A stretch of 64,000 nt of DNA from Nitrospirae bacterium JdFR-85 (GCA_002011745.1 MTOU01000021.1:31696-95695); one strand, 5' to 3'. Counted from the first letter of the stretch, positions 54,428-63,025 are shown. Notes: a model not told the origin generated them from the letters alone. Numbers and translations are program-made.

Positions 54428-55539
54428 GGTTTTCTCCATTCCGGCATATTGGTACTATTTTCTGGAAGAGTCGTCCAATACATCTTACTCTTTTTGTGAC
54501 AAGAAGGTGTAATGCACGGTGTTCTTTCTGTTTCTATGTCTCTGAGACCTCTTCAGAGGTAGCCTCAGAAGAACTCTCTTTAGAGGAGTTTGAGAGGCTT
54601 TCAACATCAGTGGGAAGTCTTCTCTGGCTTGCCTTCTCAGGTGGTGAGATATTTCTTAGAGGTGATATTGCAGAAATAACAAAGATATTCTATGATAGGA
54701 ACCGTCCTGCCATAATACTTTTGCCTACAAATGGGCTCTTGCCTGAGGTTATAAGGGAGAAGACCGAAGAGATTCTTAGATATTGTAAAAGAAGCACTAT
54801 TGTAGTGAAACTATCCTTAGATGGTCCTGAATCACTGCATGATTCCTTAAGAGGGGTAAAGGGATGTTTTAAGAAGACCCTCCAGACATATGATATCCTT
54901 TCTGAACTGCTCTATAAATACCCAAACTTTGAACTGGGTATAAATACTGTATTCTGCTCCATGAATGAGGATTACATGGATGAGATTATTGAGTTTGTCA
55001 ATGGATTGGACAATATCAGAACCCATACCATATCGTTAATAAGGGGTGAAGTAGCAGATGAGAGGCTTAAAGAGGTAGACCTTAGAAAATACCTTCGAGC
55101 AATCCAGAAGTTAGAGAGTAACCTCAAAAAGGGTGTATCTGCTGTTTATCGTTTCAGAGGGGCCAAGCTTAAGGCATCTCAGGATATTCTGCAACGACGT
55201 CTCATATATGAGACCGCCACTCAGAAAAAGGCTCTTATCCCCTGTTATGCTGGTAAAATTAATCTTGTTATCACAGACACAGGTGAGGTCTATCCCTGTG
55301 AGAGATTTAGTCCTTCTCTGTTAATGGGTAATATAAGAGACAGTGGTTATGATATTCGGAAAATTCTTGGTTCTGAAAGGACAAAAGAAGTGGTGCAGTC
55401 AATCAGAAATGGCTGCTACTGTACTCATGAGTGTTACCTTATGACAAATATACTATTCAATCCCTCTACATATCCTATGCTAATGCGCGAGTATATTCGG
55501 TTGCTTTTGGGTTCATATCTACCCAAGGTGGCCTCTTGA
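54424..55539 (+). CDS. Radical SAM protein with SPASM-like C-terminus
   Basis: A 371-residue enzyme with the CxxxCxxC cluster motif in TRRCNARCSFCF (about 29-36) and further radical SAM barrel segments (AFSGGEIFLRGD). The C-terminal region CYAGKINLVITDTGEVYPCERF and CYCTHECYL supplies extra Cys for auxiliary clusters, as in SPASM/Twitch proteins that modify peptides or sugars. The substrate is unknown. Overlap with the glycosyltransferase and its convergent neighbour, a B12-type radical SAM gene 2 bases away, suggest a natural-product or surface-glycan locus. Confidence 0.9.
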   Translation: MRFSPFRHIGTIFWKSRPIHLTLFVTRRCNARCSFCFYVSETSSEVASEELSLEEFERLSTSVGSLLWLAFSGGEIFLRGDIAEITKIFYDRNRPAIILLPTNGLLPEVIREKTEEILRYCKRSTIVVKLSLDGPESLHDSLRGVKGCFKKTLQTYDILSELLYKYPNFELGINTVFCSMNEDYMDEIIEFVNGLDNIRTHTISLIRGEVADERLKEVDLRKYLRAIQKLESNLKKGVSAVYRFRGAKLKASQDILQRRLIYETATQKKALIPCYAGKINLVITDTGEVYPCERFSPSLLMGNIRDSGYDIRKILGSERTKEVVQSIRNGCYCTHECYLMTNILFNPSTYPMLMREYIRLLLGSYLPKVAS

Positions 55540-55541
55540 GG

Positions 55542-56978
55542 TTAGGCCTTCTTAAAAATGTCCTTCTTTGCCCATAACCAGAAGAGACTCTTGAAACCCT
55601 TTAAAGCGGCTTTAATGTCATGAATGTTTCTTATATTCAGTAGCCTTCTGAGAAGATAGCGAGGCCTTGAGTAGAATTTTCTGAAGGCTATCTGTCTGAG
55701 TTTAAGAATCTCATCTCTTGTCATAGTATATGGAATAAAGGCAGCACCCTGGTATGTGAAGTCTGAGAGATCCTCAGATATGGTACCGTACTTTTCAAGG
55801 TTGTTATAGAGATATGTGCCGGGGAATGGTGTTATTGCATGAAAATTTGCAATATCAGGATCCAGTTCTAAGGCGAACTCGATGGTCTTGAGACCTTCTT
55901 CAAAGGTCTCTCCGGGTATACCAAATATAAAGGGGGTACTCACTTTAAGACCTACCTCTTTTGCTGCCTTTACAGCCCTACGGGTCTGCTCAAGAGTTAT
56001 CCCCTTTTTTATGGTATTCAGATTCTTCTGTACCCCGCTTTCAGCCCCAAACAGTATTGCCCAACATCCTGCATCCTTGAATGCCTGAAGAAGCGGTTTG
56101 TCCACTTGGTCCACACATGCAGAAACAAACCATGTGAATTTAAGTCTCCTTCTTTTTATTTCCTCTGCTATCTCCATTGCTCTGTTGTAGTCTGCTGCAA
56201 AGGTATCATCCAGAAACTTTATCTCTTTATACCCCTGTCTAAGGAGTGTCTCGATCTCTGCCAGCACATTATCCACACTCCTGTAACGGATGCCACTCTT
56301 TCTTTCAGGATCAATTTGGAAGCAGAATATACATCTTCTCTTACAACCCCGTGAGGTTATCATTGTAGCAACAGGTTTTCTCCTGTATGTGGCTGGAGGG
56401 GGTATGTACTTGTTGGGATCTCCTAAGAGTTCTCTTGCTGGAAATGGGATAGAATCAAGGTCCTCTATTAAGGGTCGGGGAGGATTCTTTATGATCCTGT
56501 CCTTTTCTCTGAATACCACGCCCTTTACACCTCTCAGGCTTCTGTCACTCTGGAGCATCTGAAGCATCTCAGGTACTGTAAGCTCACCCTCTCCAGTAAC
56601 AACAGCATCTATGGCCTCAGCATCCTCATCCTCAAGACATCTCTCTTGCATAGCAATAGGGTAAGGTCCTCCTACACAAATAAAAGTCTCTTTCAAGACA
56701 TCTTTTATATCTCTTGCAGTCCTTTTTGCCCTTGGCCATCCAAAGGTGGTCGAATATATACCCACAAATTCTGGTGAATATCCCTTTACCTCAGCAATTA
56801 TCTCATCATGGGACATGAAAGCGCCATTTAAGAACTTTACCTCATGGCCTGCCCTCTGCAGACATGCAGCCACATATAGGGTTCCGAGTGGTTGCCAATA
56901 GTTAATCTGTGAACCTGCTGTCTTAGATGAGAAGATGTCTTCTGGTCTCCATGCGGGTATGACAAGAACACACTTCAT
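55542..56978 (-). CDS. B12-binding-domain radical SAM protein
   Basis: A 478-residue class B radical SAM protein. The N-terminal 140 residues are a cobalamin-binding Rossmann-like domain (VIPAWRPE, LAACLQRAGHEVKFL-like and GIYSTTFGW). TSRGCKRRCIFCF (about 212-222) holds the cluster Cys. Such enzymes methylate unactivated carbon or phosphorus or tailor hopanoids, lipids and antibiotics. It overlaps the FAD enzyme gene by 4 bases on the same strand, so the two probably act on the same substrate. Confidence 0.92.
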   Translation of the reverse strand: MKCVLVIPAWRPEDIFSSKTAGSQINYWQPLGTLYVAACLQRAGHEVKFLNGAFMSHDEIIAEVKGYSPEFVGIYSTTFGWPRAKRTARDIKDVLKETFICVGGPYPIAMQERCLEDEDAEAIDAVVTGEGELTVPEMLQMLQSDRSLRGVKGVVFREKDRIIKNPPRPLIEDLDSIPFPARELLGDPNKYIPPPATYRRKPVATMITSRGCKRRCIFCFQIDPERKSGIRYRSVDNVLAEIETLLRQGYKEIKFLDDTFAADYNRAMEIAEEIKRRRLKFTWFVSACVDQVDKPLLQAFKDAGCWAILFGAESGVQKNLNTIKKGITLEQTRRAVKAAKEVGLKVSTPFIFGIPGETFEEGLKTIEFALELDPDIANFHAITPFPGTYLYNNLEKYGTISEDLSDFTYQGAAFIPYTMTRDEILKLRQIAFRKFYSRPRYLLRRLLNIRNIHDIKAALKGFKSLFWLWAKKDIFKKA

Positions 56979-58327
56979 GGTCTGCTGTTCTGGAGAATCC
57001 TCTCTGCTACCTCTATGCCTGACTCCATTGCATGATCCATATTGTAGTATTTAAACATCCCTGTTCTTCCAGCTATATATAGGTTTTTGAATTTCTGTAG
57101 ATACTCTAATATCTTATTATAGTGTGTTTTGTATTCTGTATCCAGTATCGGATATGCCTTTGGGACTCTTACGATGACGCTGTCAATAACCTCATCTTTC
57201 CTAATAAATCCCATTTCTTCAAGGTAATGCACTGTCACATCTGTAATCTCTTCATCAGAACTACTCCATGTCTGATCTCCTTCAAAACAGAAATACTCAG
57301 TTACAAGCAGAGTCTTGCCCTCTGGAGCCATCTTGGGACTCCAGTTTGTTGGTTCATGTATTCTCCCAAAGGGTATCTCCTTCTCTGGTACATATATCCA
57401 CGTCTGGTCAGTAACATTTCTACGGTTTATCATGATTGTGGCTATTACAAGGTCTCTGTATCTGAGTGAAGAAGAGGCTCTTCTGACTTCTTCAGGAGGT
57501 TTCGGGTCAAGACTGTTTATCAGAGTTGTAATAGGGATTGTGGATACAAAATTCTCACCTTTAACAGTATGACTACCATCACAGTTTTTAACCACTACAC
57601 TCTCTATCCTAAAATCTTTATGATTTATCTTTTCAATCCTTGTATCTGTCTGAATAGTGTTATATCTGTTTATCTCTTCCTGGAGCCTCTCTGATATTCT
57701 ACCAATTCCGAGAGTCGGGTAGAGGAATCTATCAGCCAGAGTAGGAAGGTTCTTCCCACTGAACCTGAAGAAGGCATTCTTTATTGCTGTGGCCAGGGAG
57801 AGTCCTTTGATGCGTTGAGCTACCCATTCTGCACTTATTCTATTGCAATTAATTCCCCAGACCTTTTCACTGTATGTCTTAAAATAGATATTAAACATTG
57901 TCCTTCCAAAGTTACTTACCACCCAGTCTTCAAGGGATACATTGTTACGAGGCCTTATCACCTTTCTAAGCCTCTCGATAGAATAATCAGCAACTATTTT
58001 TAGGGTAGTGGGGATTCCAAGACCAAAGATAGCATTTGTAGGTTTCAGGGGATAATCAAAGTACTTTTTTGACATGTATATTTTACTTTTTCTGGGAACA
58101 ACTAAAAGTTCCCCCCTCATTAAATTCTTTATAAAATCTTCAATTTTCTCTTTTTTTGTAAAAAATCTATGGCCTCCGAGGTCAAAACGGAAACCATTCT
58201 TTACAACTGTTCTTGCTAATCCCCCTACTACATTGTGGGCCTCAAAGACTATAGTTTCCCTCTCTGCTCTTGATAAAAAATAAGCTACTGTAAGGCCTGA
58301 AAGTCCACCACCTAAGATTATGACCAT
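56975..58327 (-). CDS. FAD-dependent oxidoreductase, amine oxidase/UDP-galactopyranose-mutase-like
   Basis: A 450-residue flavoprotein with an N-terminal dinucleotide fold GGGLSGLTVAYFLSR, VVGGLARTV and FDLGGHRFF, and a C-terminal MDHAMESG segment. Layout resembles FAD-linked mutases and the HpnE/phytoene-desaturase-like family used in glycan or lipid pathways. The substrate is unknown; the nearby GT2 and radical SAM genes suggest a sugar or polyprenoid lipid. It follows the uspA gene by 8 bases, but has no clear ribosome site, so coupling with upstream genes is uncertain. Confidence 0.88.
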   Translation of the reverse strand: MVIILGGGLSGLTVAYFLSRAERETIVFEAHNVVGGLARTVVKNGFRFDLGGHRFFTKKEKIEDFIKNLMRGELLVVPRKSKIYMSKKYFDYPLKPTNAIFGLGIPTTLKIVADYSIERLRKVIRPRNNVSLEDWVVSNFGRTMFNIYFKTYSEKVWGINCNRISAEWVAQRIKGLSLATAIKNAFFRFSGKNLPTLADRFLYPTLGIGRISERLQEEINRYNTIQTDTRIEKINHKDFRIESVVVKNCDGSHTVKGENFVSTIPITTLINSLDPKPPEEVRRASSSLRYRDLVIATIMINRRNVTDQTWIYVPEKEIPFGRIHEPTNWSPKMAPEGKTLLVTEYFCFEGDQTWSSSDEEITDVTVHYLEEMGFIRKDEVIDSVIVRVPKAYPILDTEYKTHYNKILEYLQKFKNLYIAGRTGMFKYYNMDHAMESGIEVAERILQNSRP

Positions 58328-58335
58328 AAAAATAT

Positions 58336-58797
58336 TTATCTTGCAATCAATACAGGAACCTTGGCATTGTTGGCCACTTCTCTACTTACACTCCCCATAA
58401 ATAAACGAGAGACCCTGGTGCCTCTTGAGCCCACAATGATCAGATCAACACCTTCCTCTTCTGCTGTGTTTAGTATCTCCTCTGCTGGATGACCTGCCTT
58501 AATAACCGTTTTTATTCCCTTTATTCCAGCATCTTCAAGTAATTTCTTGTAATGTCCAACAATTGCCTTTGCCTTTTTGTCCAAAGCTTTCTTATATTCT
58601 GTACCTTCCATTACTTCTTTTAAGGTAGCCAGTTCTGCTTCACTCAGCATTTCATCTATTAAAGACCTGCCCTCAAGTTTCTGCACATGAAGCAATATAA
58701 TACTTTCAGGCCTTACAGAGGGGAACAGTTGTATAAATCTGTCAATAATAGTTCTTGAGCCTTTTGTGTCATCTACAGCAAGTAAAACTTTTTTCAT
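58336..58797 (-). CDS. Universal stress protein (UspA family)
   Basis: A 153-residue UspA-fold protein. The nucleotide-binding signature GSRGTRVSRLFMGSVS (about 122-137) is intact, so it likely binds ATP. VDDTKGSRTIID at the start is typical. It lies at the end of, or within, the yedE-tusA-glycine-repeat set. Usp proteins respond to starvation or oxidative stress; the specific role here is unknown. Confidence 0.92.
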   Translation of the reverse strand: MKKVLLAVDDTKGSRTIIDRFIQLFPSVRPESIILLHVQKLEGRSLIDEMLSEAELATLKEVMEGTEYKKALDKKAKAIVGHYKKLLEDAGIKGIKTVIKAGHPAEEILNTAEEEGVDLIIVGSRGTRVSRLFMGSVSREVANNAKVPVLIAR

Positions 58798-58823
58798 TTA
58801 AACCTCGATTATTTTTTAAATTT

Positions 58824-59120
58824 TTAATGTCCAGGTGCTCCATAGCCTCCCATGGGTGCTCCATAGCCTCCTGCGGGTGCTCCATAACCTCCTGCGGGTG
58901 CTCCATAACCTCCTGCGGGTGCTCCATAACCCCCTGCAGGCGCTCCATAACCTCCTCCAGGGGCTCCATAGCCGCCTGCCTCTCCTCCATATCCACCTGT
59001 TGCTGGACCCGTTGCTGGGGCTCCTGAGATATCTATATTACGAGGCGCGAGACTATAACCCATTAGAAACCCTAATATTCCTACCAAAATCACAACAACA
59101 ACCCATACACTTGTTTTCAT
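58824..59120 (-). CDS. Single-pass membrane protein with eight GGYGAPx heptads
   Basis: A 98-residue protein: one membrane helix (about 5-25), a short linker, then eight consecutive seven-residue units (GGYGAPA with minor variants GGYGGEA, GGYGAPG, GGYGAPM) from residue 42 to 97, ending in His. Such Gly/Tyr/Pro repeats are flexible and resemble low-complexity adhesion or phase-separating segments, with tyrosines regularly spaced. I recognise no family. It lies between tusA and uspA (28 and 26 base gaps), so it is coexpressed with sulfur-carrier genes. Confidence 0.75.
   Translation of the reverse strand: MKTSVWVVVVILVGILGFLMGYSLAPRNIDISGAPATGPATGGYGGEAGGYGAPGGGYGAPAGGYGAPAGGYGAPAGGYGAPAGGYGAPMGGYGAPGH
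58830..58997. repeat. Eight tandem 21-bp units encoding GGYGAPx
   Basis: A perfectly phased coding tandem repeat of 8 x 21 bases. The units differ by few bases, so the array is young or homogenised and probably varies in copy number between strains. It is in frame with the protein above and is not a CRISPR array. Confidence 0.85.
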
Positions 59121-59148
59121 ATATCTCCTCCCTCTAAATTTTTAAAAG

Positions 59149-59400
59149 TTACCCTCTCTCAATTTTCAGTATTATCTTTCCAGCCTCTGTCCTTTCCTCC
59201 AACACCTCATGTCCTGCCTGCTCACACATCTGCATAATAGTCTCTTTTGAAGAAGGATTGTCAAAGATAACCTCCAGAATTTCACCTTCTTTCATTTTCT
59301 CCAGAGACTTCTTTGTGTAGATCTGGGGATGGGGACAGACATATCCACATACATCGAGAACATAAGTACCATCACCTGTCTTCTCAAACTTTACTGCCAT
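59149..59400 (-). CDS. TusA/SirA-family sulfur carrier
   Basis: An 83-residue sulfur-relay protein. The conserved Cys-Pro-x-Pro is seen as VCPHPQIYTKKSLEKM near residue 22, with an additional Cys before it (DVCGYVCPHP). TusA carries persulfide sulfur on the conserved Cys to targets such as Dsr or thiouridine machinery. Its position 40 bases after yedE is a conserved arrangement (YedE imports sulfur, TusA accepts it). GGAGG-type ribosome site present. Confidence 0.92.
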   Translation of the reverse strand: MAVKFEKTGDGTYVLDVCGYVCPHPQIYTKKSLEKMKEGEILEVIFDNPSSKETIMQMCEQAGHEVLEERTEAGKIILKIERG

Positions 59401-59440
59401 CTTTTTAACCTCCTTTTTGATTTTTTATTTTAATTTTACT

Positions 59441-60934
59441 TCAAAAACTCTCTAATTCTTTTGCCATCTTTCTTTCAGTCCACCAGTTAAAGAACTTTAC
59501 TCCAATGAATGCACCGAGTACCATTCCTGTTCCATATACCCACCCATTAGGGTCACCACCTGCAGCCCTTATAAAGAAGGCACCTATGTTACATCCGAGA
59601 GAAGGTCTTGAGCCAAACCCCATCAACAATCCACCCAAGATACCCCATACATATAACTCTCCTTTGGGCCATTTAAACCTGAATTCATTCTGCAGACGGG
59701 CCATTACCATGGAACCAAAGATAATACCCAGTGACATCCAGAGTGCAGGATTACGCCACAGTTCAGGGATACCATTCACATATCCAAAGAAGATATTGTC
59801 ATGCATGTTCCACCCAAACTTTTCCAGTATCCAAGCTCCAAACTGTGCCTCCTGGCTTGTAATATACCAGTATCCAGGATCAAAGACCGTATTTCCTACT
59901 GTAACATCACCCACAATCTCACGGATAGAGGAGAGTTTAGGAACAAAATTGGGATCATATAGCTTGGCTCTGGCTGAGAGATCCAGCCCATGTCCCATCC
60001 TGGTCAGAAGCTGTCCAAAGTTGTTTACACCGAATTTTACCTGCATTCCCTTCATAACAAGTATATGGAGACCTGCAGTAATACCAATAAGCACTCCCAT
60101 TAAAGAGGTTCTCTTTGAGGCAGTAATCATATTCCATATACCTGCAAGTTCATCACCCAGTCCTGTCTTTCCTTTCTGTTTTCTCCTCTTTTTAATGAAT
60201 CCCTTTCTTGCCCACTTCATATATACAACTATCAATATTAAAGTGGCTGGTAGGATGGCATTTATAAGAGAATTACCTATGAAATAATGTATAGTAGTGG
60301 GATGACCATTAGATATAAGCTTAGCTATTGTATACTGGGGTTTGTTCCATACATAACCTGCCAGATACCTGTCAAACCAACCACTCTCCATTATATAAGG
60401 TGGTATCCATTTCTTCTGCATTGCTGACTCAACCCAGGACTGTGGAAGAAGCTTGTCGAATACACCTCCAACATCTACAAATATTGCCTGTCCAAGAGAG
60501 AGTCCAAAAATCACTGCAAGAATGGAGGTTCCATTACCTTCACCTATTTTGTAGAGAGAACCTGAAGCACATCCACCCGCAAGAACCATTCCTATACCAA
60601 AGATTGTTCCTGATATTAACATATGAATACCAAAAGGAGCAGGATGGAATGTACTCATATTAGTTGCTGAAAGGACTGCCTGAACAATACTAAAAAAGAC
60701 AAGTGCTATCATTATCCCCACTGCCATTCGGGGAACACCTGCAGCAAATAAGTCCCTGGAAGCAGATGCAAAACAAAACCTTCCATACTGGAGCATCATA
60801 CCATAAGCAAAACCAAACCAGATATAAACAATCAGATAGATATAATAAATGTTAACCTTATAATAAATGAAACTGATGAGCAAGAGGGCTCCCATAATAA
60901 TGTATGCCCACATCTGATTTCTCTTTTCTTCCAT
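59441..60934 (-). CDS. YeeE/YedE-family sulfur transporter
   Basis: A 497-residue integral membrane protein with about ten helices. Family signatures are seen twice: GGCASGSLYKIGEGNG (about 118-135) and GSRPSLGCNIGAFFIRAAGGDPNG (about 435-460), with the conserved Cys on the translocation path. Characterised YeeE (TsuA) imports thiosulfate. Compared with compact YeeE, this member has long loops between helices. TusA follows, consistent with sulfur transfer after import. The gene has its own promoter and a palindrome upstream. Confidence 0.94.
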   Translation of the reverse strand: MEEKRNQMWAYIIMGALLLISFIYYKVNIYYIYLIVYIWFGFAYGMMLQYGRFCFASASRDLFAAGVPRMAVGIMIALVFFSIVQAVLSATNMSTFHPAPFGIHMLISGTIFGIGMVLAGGCASGSLYKIGEGNGTSILAVIFGLSLGQAIFVDVGGVFDKLLPQSWVESAMQKKWIPPYIMESGWFDRYLAGYVWNKPQYTIAKLISNGHPTTIHYFIGNSLINAILPATLILIVVYMKWARKGFIKKRRKQKGKTGLGDELAGIWNMITASKRTSLMGVLIGITAGLHILVMKGMQVKFGVNNFGQLLTRMGHGLDLSARAKLYDPNFVPKLSSIREIVGDVTVGNTVFDPGYWYITSQEAQFGAWILEKFGWNMHDNIFFGYVNGIPELWRNPALWMSLGIIFGSMVMARLQNEFRFKWPKGELYVWGILGGLLMGFGSRPSLGCNIGAFFIRAAGGDPNGWVYGTGMVLGAFIGVKFFNWWTERKMAKELESF

Positions 60935-60971
60935 TCCCTCTACCTCCTCCTTTCTGATAAAATTTTATGTA

Positions 60972-61001
60972 ATGTTAAAGAAGAGTGAAAAAAATTGTCA
61001 A
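60972..61001 (-). promoter_or_regulatory. Promoter of the yedE-tusA operon
   Basis: On the minus strand TTGACA (61001-60996) is perfect; TAACAT (60977-60972) follows after 18 bases. The ATG at 60934 has AGGAGGAGG upstream. A palindrome lies 4 bases before the -35. Confidence 0.6.
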
Positions 61002-61004
61002 CTA

Positions 61005-61022
61005 AGAAAGATTAATCTTTCT
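61005..61022. promoter_or_regulatory. 18-bp perfect palindrome, candidate operator
   Basis: AGAAAGATTAATCTTTCT is a gapless 9+9 palindrome between divergent genes. It lies just upstream of the yedE -35 and directly in front of a TATAAT box for the plus-strand gene (61022-61027), so one dimeric regulator could control both. The regulator is unknown. Confidence 0.6.
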
Positions 61023-61107
61023 ATAATTTTATTTAATACTTTATCTGAAATTATATCTGAAAGTAAAAATAATTTGCAAGTAATTCTTTTCAGAAGGGGG
61101 TGAGGGT

Positions 61108-61323
61108 TTGTCAGAGTTAGAGGAGATAACAGCTTCTACGAGAGTGGTAGACATTATTAAGAACTTTCCTGAGCTCACAGAGTATTTCCTACGAATGGGT
61201 ATCTGTGGTTGTGGATATGCATGGGAGAGTGATTATTATTGGAGTATGGAGAAGGTGGCAAAAGAAAAGAAGCTGGATTTAAATAAACTTCTTGATGAGT
61301 TAAACAGGATGATTCAGTCATAG
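61108..61323 (+). CDS. Small DUF1858-like protein with CGC motif
   Basis: A 71-residue soluble protein, starting at a TTG with GGGGGTGAGG upstream. STRVVDIIKNFPELTEYFLRMGICGCGY is the typical DUF1858 start with two Cys; family members accompany hybrid-cluster, FeS-repair (RIC/ScdA-like) or sulfur proteins. The helix-rich C-terminus has DLNKLLDELNRMI. Divergent from yedE and sharing its palindrome, it may be part of the same sulfur or redox response. The stop overlaps the convergent GT39-like gene by 10 bases. Confidence 0.78.
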   Translation: MSELEEITASTRVVDIIKNFPELTEYFLRMGICGCGYAWESDYYWSMEKVAKEKKLDLNKLLDELNRMIQS

Positions 61324-63020
61324 AATACTCTTACTATTGTTTTATATCGGAAGACTCCTTCAGTGGTGGAAAATGTTATGGAATGTGTATAAGGGCTGAT
61401 CTCCTGTTCAATATAATCAGGTAGAGAAACCTCAGTACTGTCTGATATTATTAGTACGGCTGTAGAGGCTTTTGTATAAGAGATGCTTTGGTAGTAGCGG
61501 GGGATTTTATACTCCCATGTGAATCTCAAGGGTGATGTTTCAATTGTTCTCTGGGGAGGGGAGAGGTTGTTGCCTCTGTAATAGAGTATGTTTTTCTCAG
61601 TAAAGATATCTAAAATTGGTACAGATATTGCGTAATTAAGCAGAGGATACTGAAGGTGGTTGTCTTTCTGCAATGTAAAGACCTTTACATTTTCTATGCT
61701 CAGGGTATTGAGAAACTCACCTGCCCTCATTAGGTTAACAGTACTCATCTTCTGTAGAAAGGGAAGATATGCAGAATATCCTATTGTAAGAGAATAGACC
61801 AAGATAGAAAGAACAAAGAACCTCTTGAGTCTTCTTCCATGAATACTCTGGAGGCCATAAGAGGCCAGCAAGACAAGCATAGGAAAAGCCATTATTATAT
61901 ATCTTATTCTTTTTATCTCAAGTAGAAACACAAGTAGCAAAGGCCATGCTGCTATTAAAAATTTACTGTCTTTATTTTTAAGGGCTATATATATAGAATA
62001 TACTGCTATAGCAGTTATAAATGGATGTGTCTGGAAGAGAAAGGTTGAGATGAAGCCCTCCTCCCATCGTCTCAACCCAGGCCTCTGGTAGGTGAAAAGG
62101 AGTCTGATCTGTTCTGAAAACACTTCAAGATTGGACAGAAGAGTCCCTCCTATTAAAAAAGCTGACAATACTGCTACTGGAATTACAGTAAAGGGCTTTG
62201 ATTCTTTGAAATACAGTACAAGAAATATAACTCCCAATACAGAGAGCATCAACCAGGTGGAATACTTGGAGAAAAAGGCCAGAAATATTGATATTGATGA
62301 GAGAACTATCATTTTTGGACCATCCTTATGAAGGGCATTTATAAAGGTGGCTACAGCGAGAGTAAAGAAGAACATAGTAGGAATATCTACAAGCATGAGA
62401 GGCACCTGAGAGAAGAGGTATGGGATGCCTAAGAGCAACAGGCCCGCATAAAATCCTGTTTCTCTGTTCCAGAGTAATTTTCCAATATAGTAGATACATA
62501 CAGTGGTGCCTGAGAAGAACAGGGTTGTAAGTATCTGTATATAAATCCTTTTTTCTCCAAAAAATTTAAAAATCAGGCCATAAAGGAAGGGAACAAGAGG
62601 CATATCAGTCCACGCAAAGATCTCTCTACCCCATTGTCTAAGGAAGTATCCAATCCCAAAGAGCTCAAGATGTTTGGCCTGGGTAAAATACCTTGAGGCA
62701 TCTACAATAACCTCTGGTGTAAACCAAAATCCTATTGATACAGTAAAAGAGAATAAGAATAAAAGAAGAGGATGGTAATAGTCATCGAAGGGGATTGCAG
62801 AGGCCAAAAAAGCCCCTCCAAGGCCTATAAGTAGAAGAACAAAGACTTTGACATGATTGATGTGTAAGAAAACCCATTGCCAACTTGTGAGTTTATTGTC
62901 GTCTATATTACGAAAAATGAAAAGAAGAAGAAAAAGGATAAGGGTTAAGAAAGAGATAATAAAAAAACAGGAGACATCTACTGTCTCCTGTTTTTCATTA
63001 AGAACAATAAATCTTTTCAC
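61314..63020 (-). CDS. GT39/ArnT-like polytopic glycosyltransferase
   Basis: A membrane enzyme of up to 568 residues with about eleven helices. The first extracytoplasmic loop after helix 3 has EVIVDASRYFTQAKHLE, matching the acidic catalytic loop of dolichyl/undecaprenyl-phosphate-sugar transferases (PMT, ArnT-like). WGREIFAWTDMPLVPFLYGL fits the conserved second loop. It would transfer a sugar from a lipid carrier to protein, lipid A or another envelope acceptor. The start is problematic: the first 20 codons (GTG at 63020) overlap a perfect transcription terminator of the upstream operon. No in-frame ATG follows closely. Confidence 0.8.
   Translation of the reverse strand: MKRFIVLNEKQETVDVSCFFIISFLTLILFLLLFIFRNIDDNKLTSWQWVFLHINHVKVFVLLLIGLGGAFLASAIPFDDYYHPLLLFLFSFTVSIGFWFTPEVIVDASRYFTQAKHLELFGIGYFLRQWGREIFAWTDMPLVPFLYGLIFKFFGEKRIYIQILTTLFFSGTTVCIYYIGKLLWNRETGFYAGLLLLGIPYLFSQVPLMLVDIPTMFFFTLAVATFINALHKDGPKMIVLSSISIFLAFFSKYSTWLMLSVLGVIFLVLYFKESKPFTVIPVAVLSAFLIGGTLLSNLEVFSEQIRLLFTYQRPGLRRWEEGFISTFLFQTHPFITAIAVYSIYIALKNKDSKFLIAAWPLLLVFLLEIKRIRYIIMAFPMLVLLASYGLQSIHGRRLKRFFVLSILVYSLTIGYSAYLPFLQKMSTVNLMRAGEFLNTLSIENVKVFTLQKDNHLQYPLLNYAISVPILDIFTEKNILYYRGNNLSPPQRTIETSPLRFTWEYKIPRYYQSISYTKASTAVLIISDSTEVSLPDYIEQEISPYTHSITFSTTEGVFRYKTIVRVFYD
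62961..62995 (-). terminator. Intrinsic terminator of the DsrE-like operon
   Basis: AAAAACAGGAGACA / TGTCTCCTGTTTTT form a perfect 14-bp stem with a 5-base loop. Read on the minus strand the hairpin is followed by seven T. It lies 30 bases after the last DsrE-like gene and inside the first codons of the downstream GT39 frame. Confidence 0.85.
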
Positions 63021-63025
63021 AAGCT

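Noticed and set aside
58830-58997. Possible CRISPR array
   Set aside because: No spacers; the units are contiguous, 21 bases long and in frame with a protein.
58755-59027. Plus-strand ORF with repeated Cys-Gly-Cys-Ser-Ile units
   Set aside because: It is the reverse reading of the GGYGAPx coding repeat; the repeat pattern is a by-product of the 21-base units, and there is no ribosome site.
59505-60287. 260-aa plus-strand ORF opposite yedE
   Set aside because: Antisense of a membrane protein gene; Pro/Ser/Ile-rich with no start signal.
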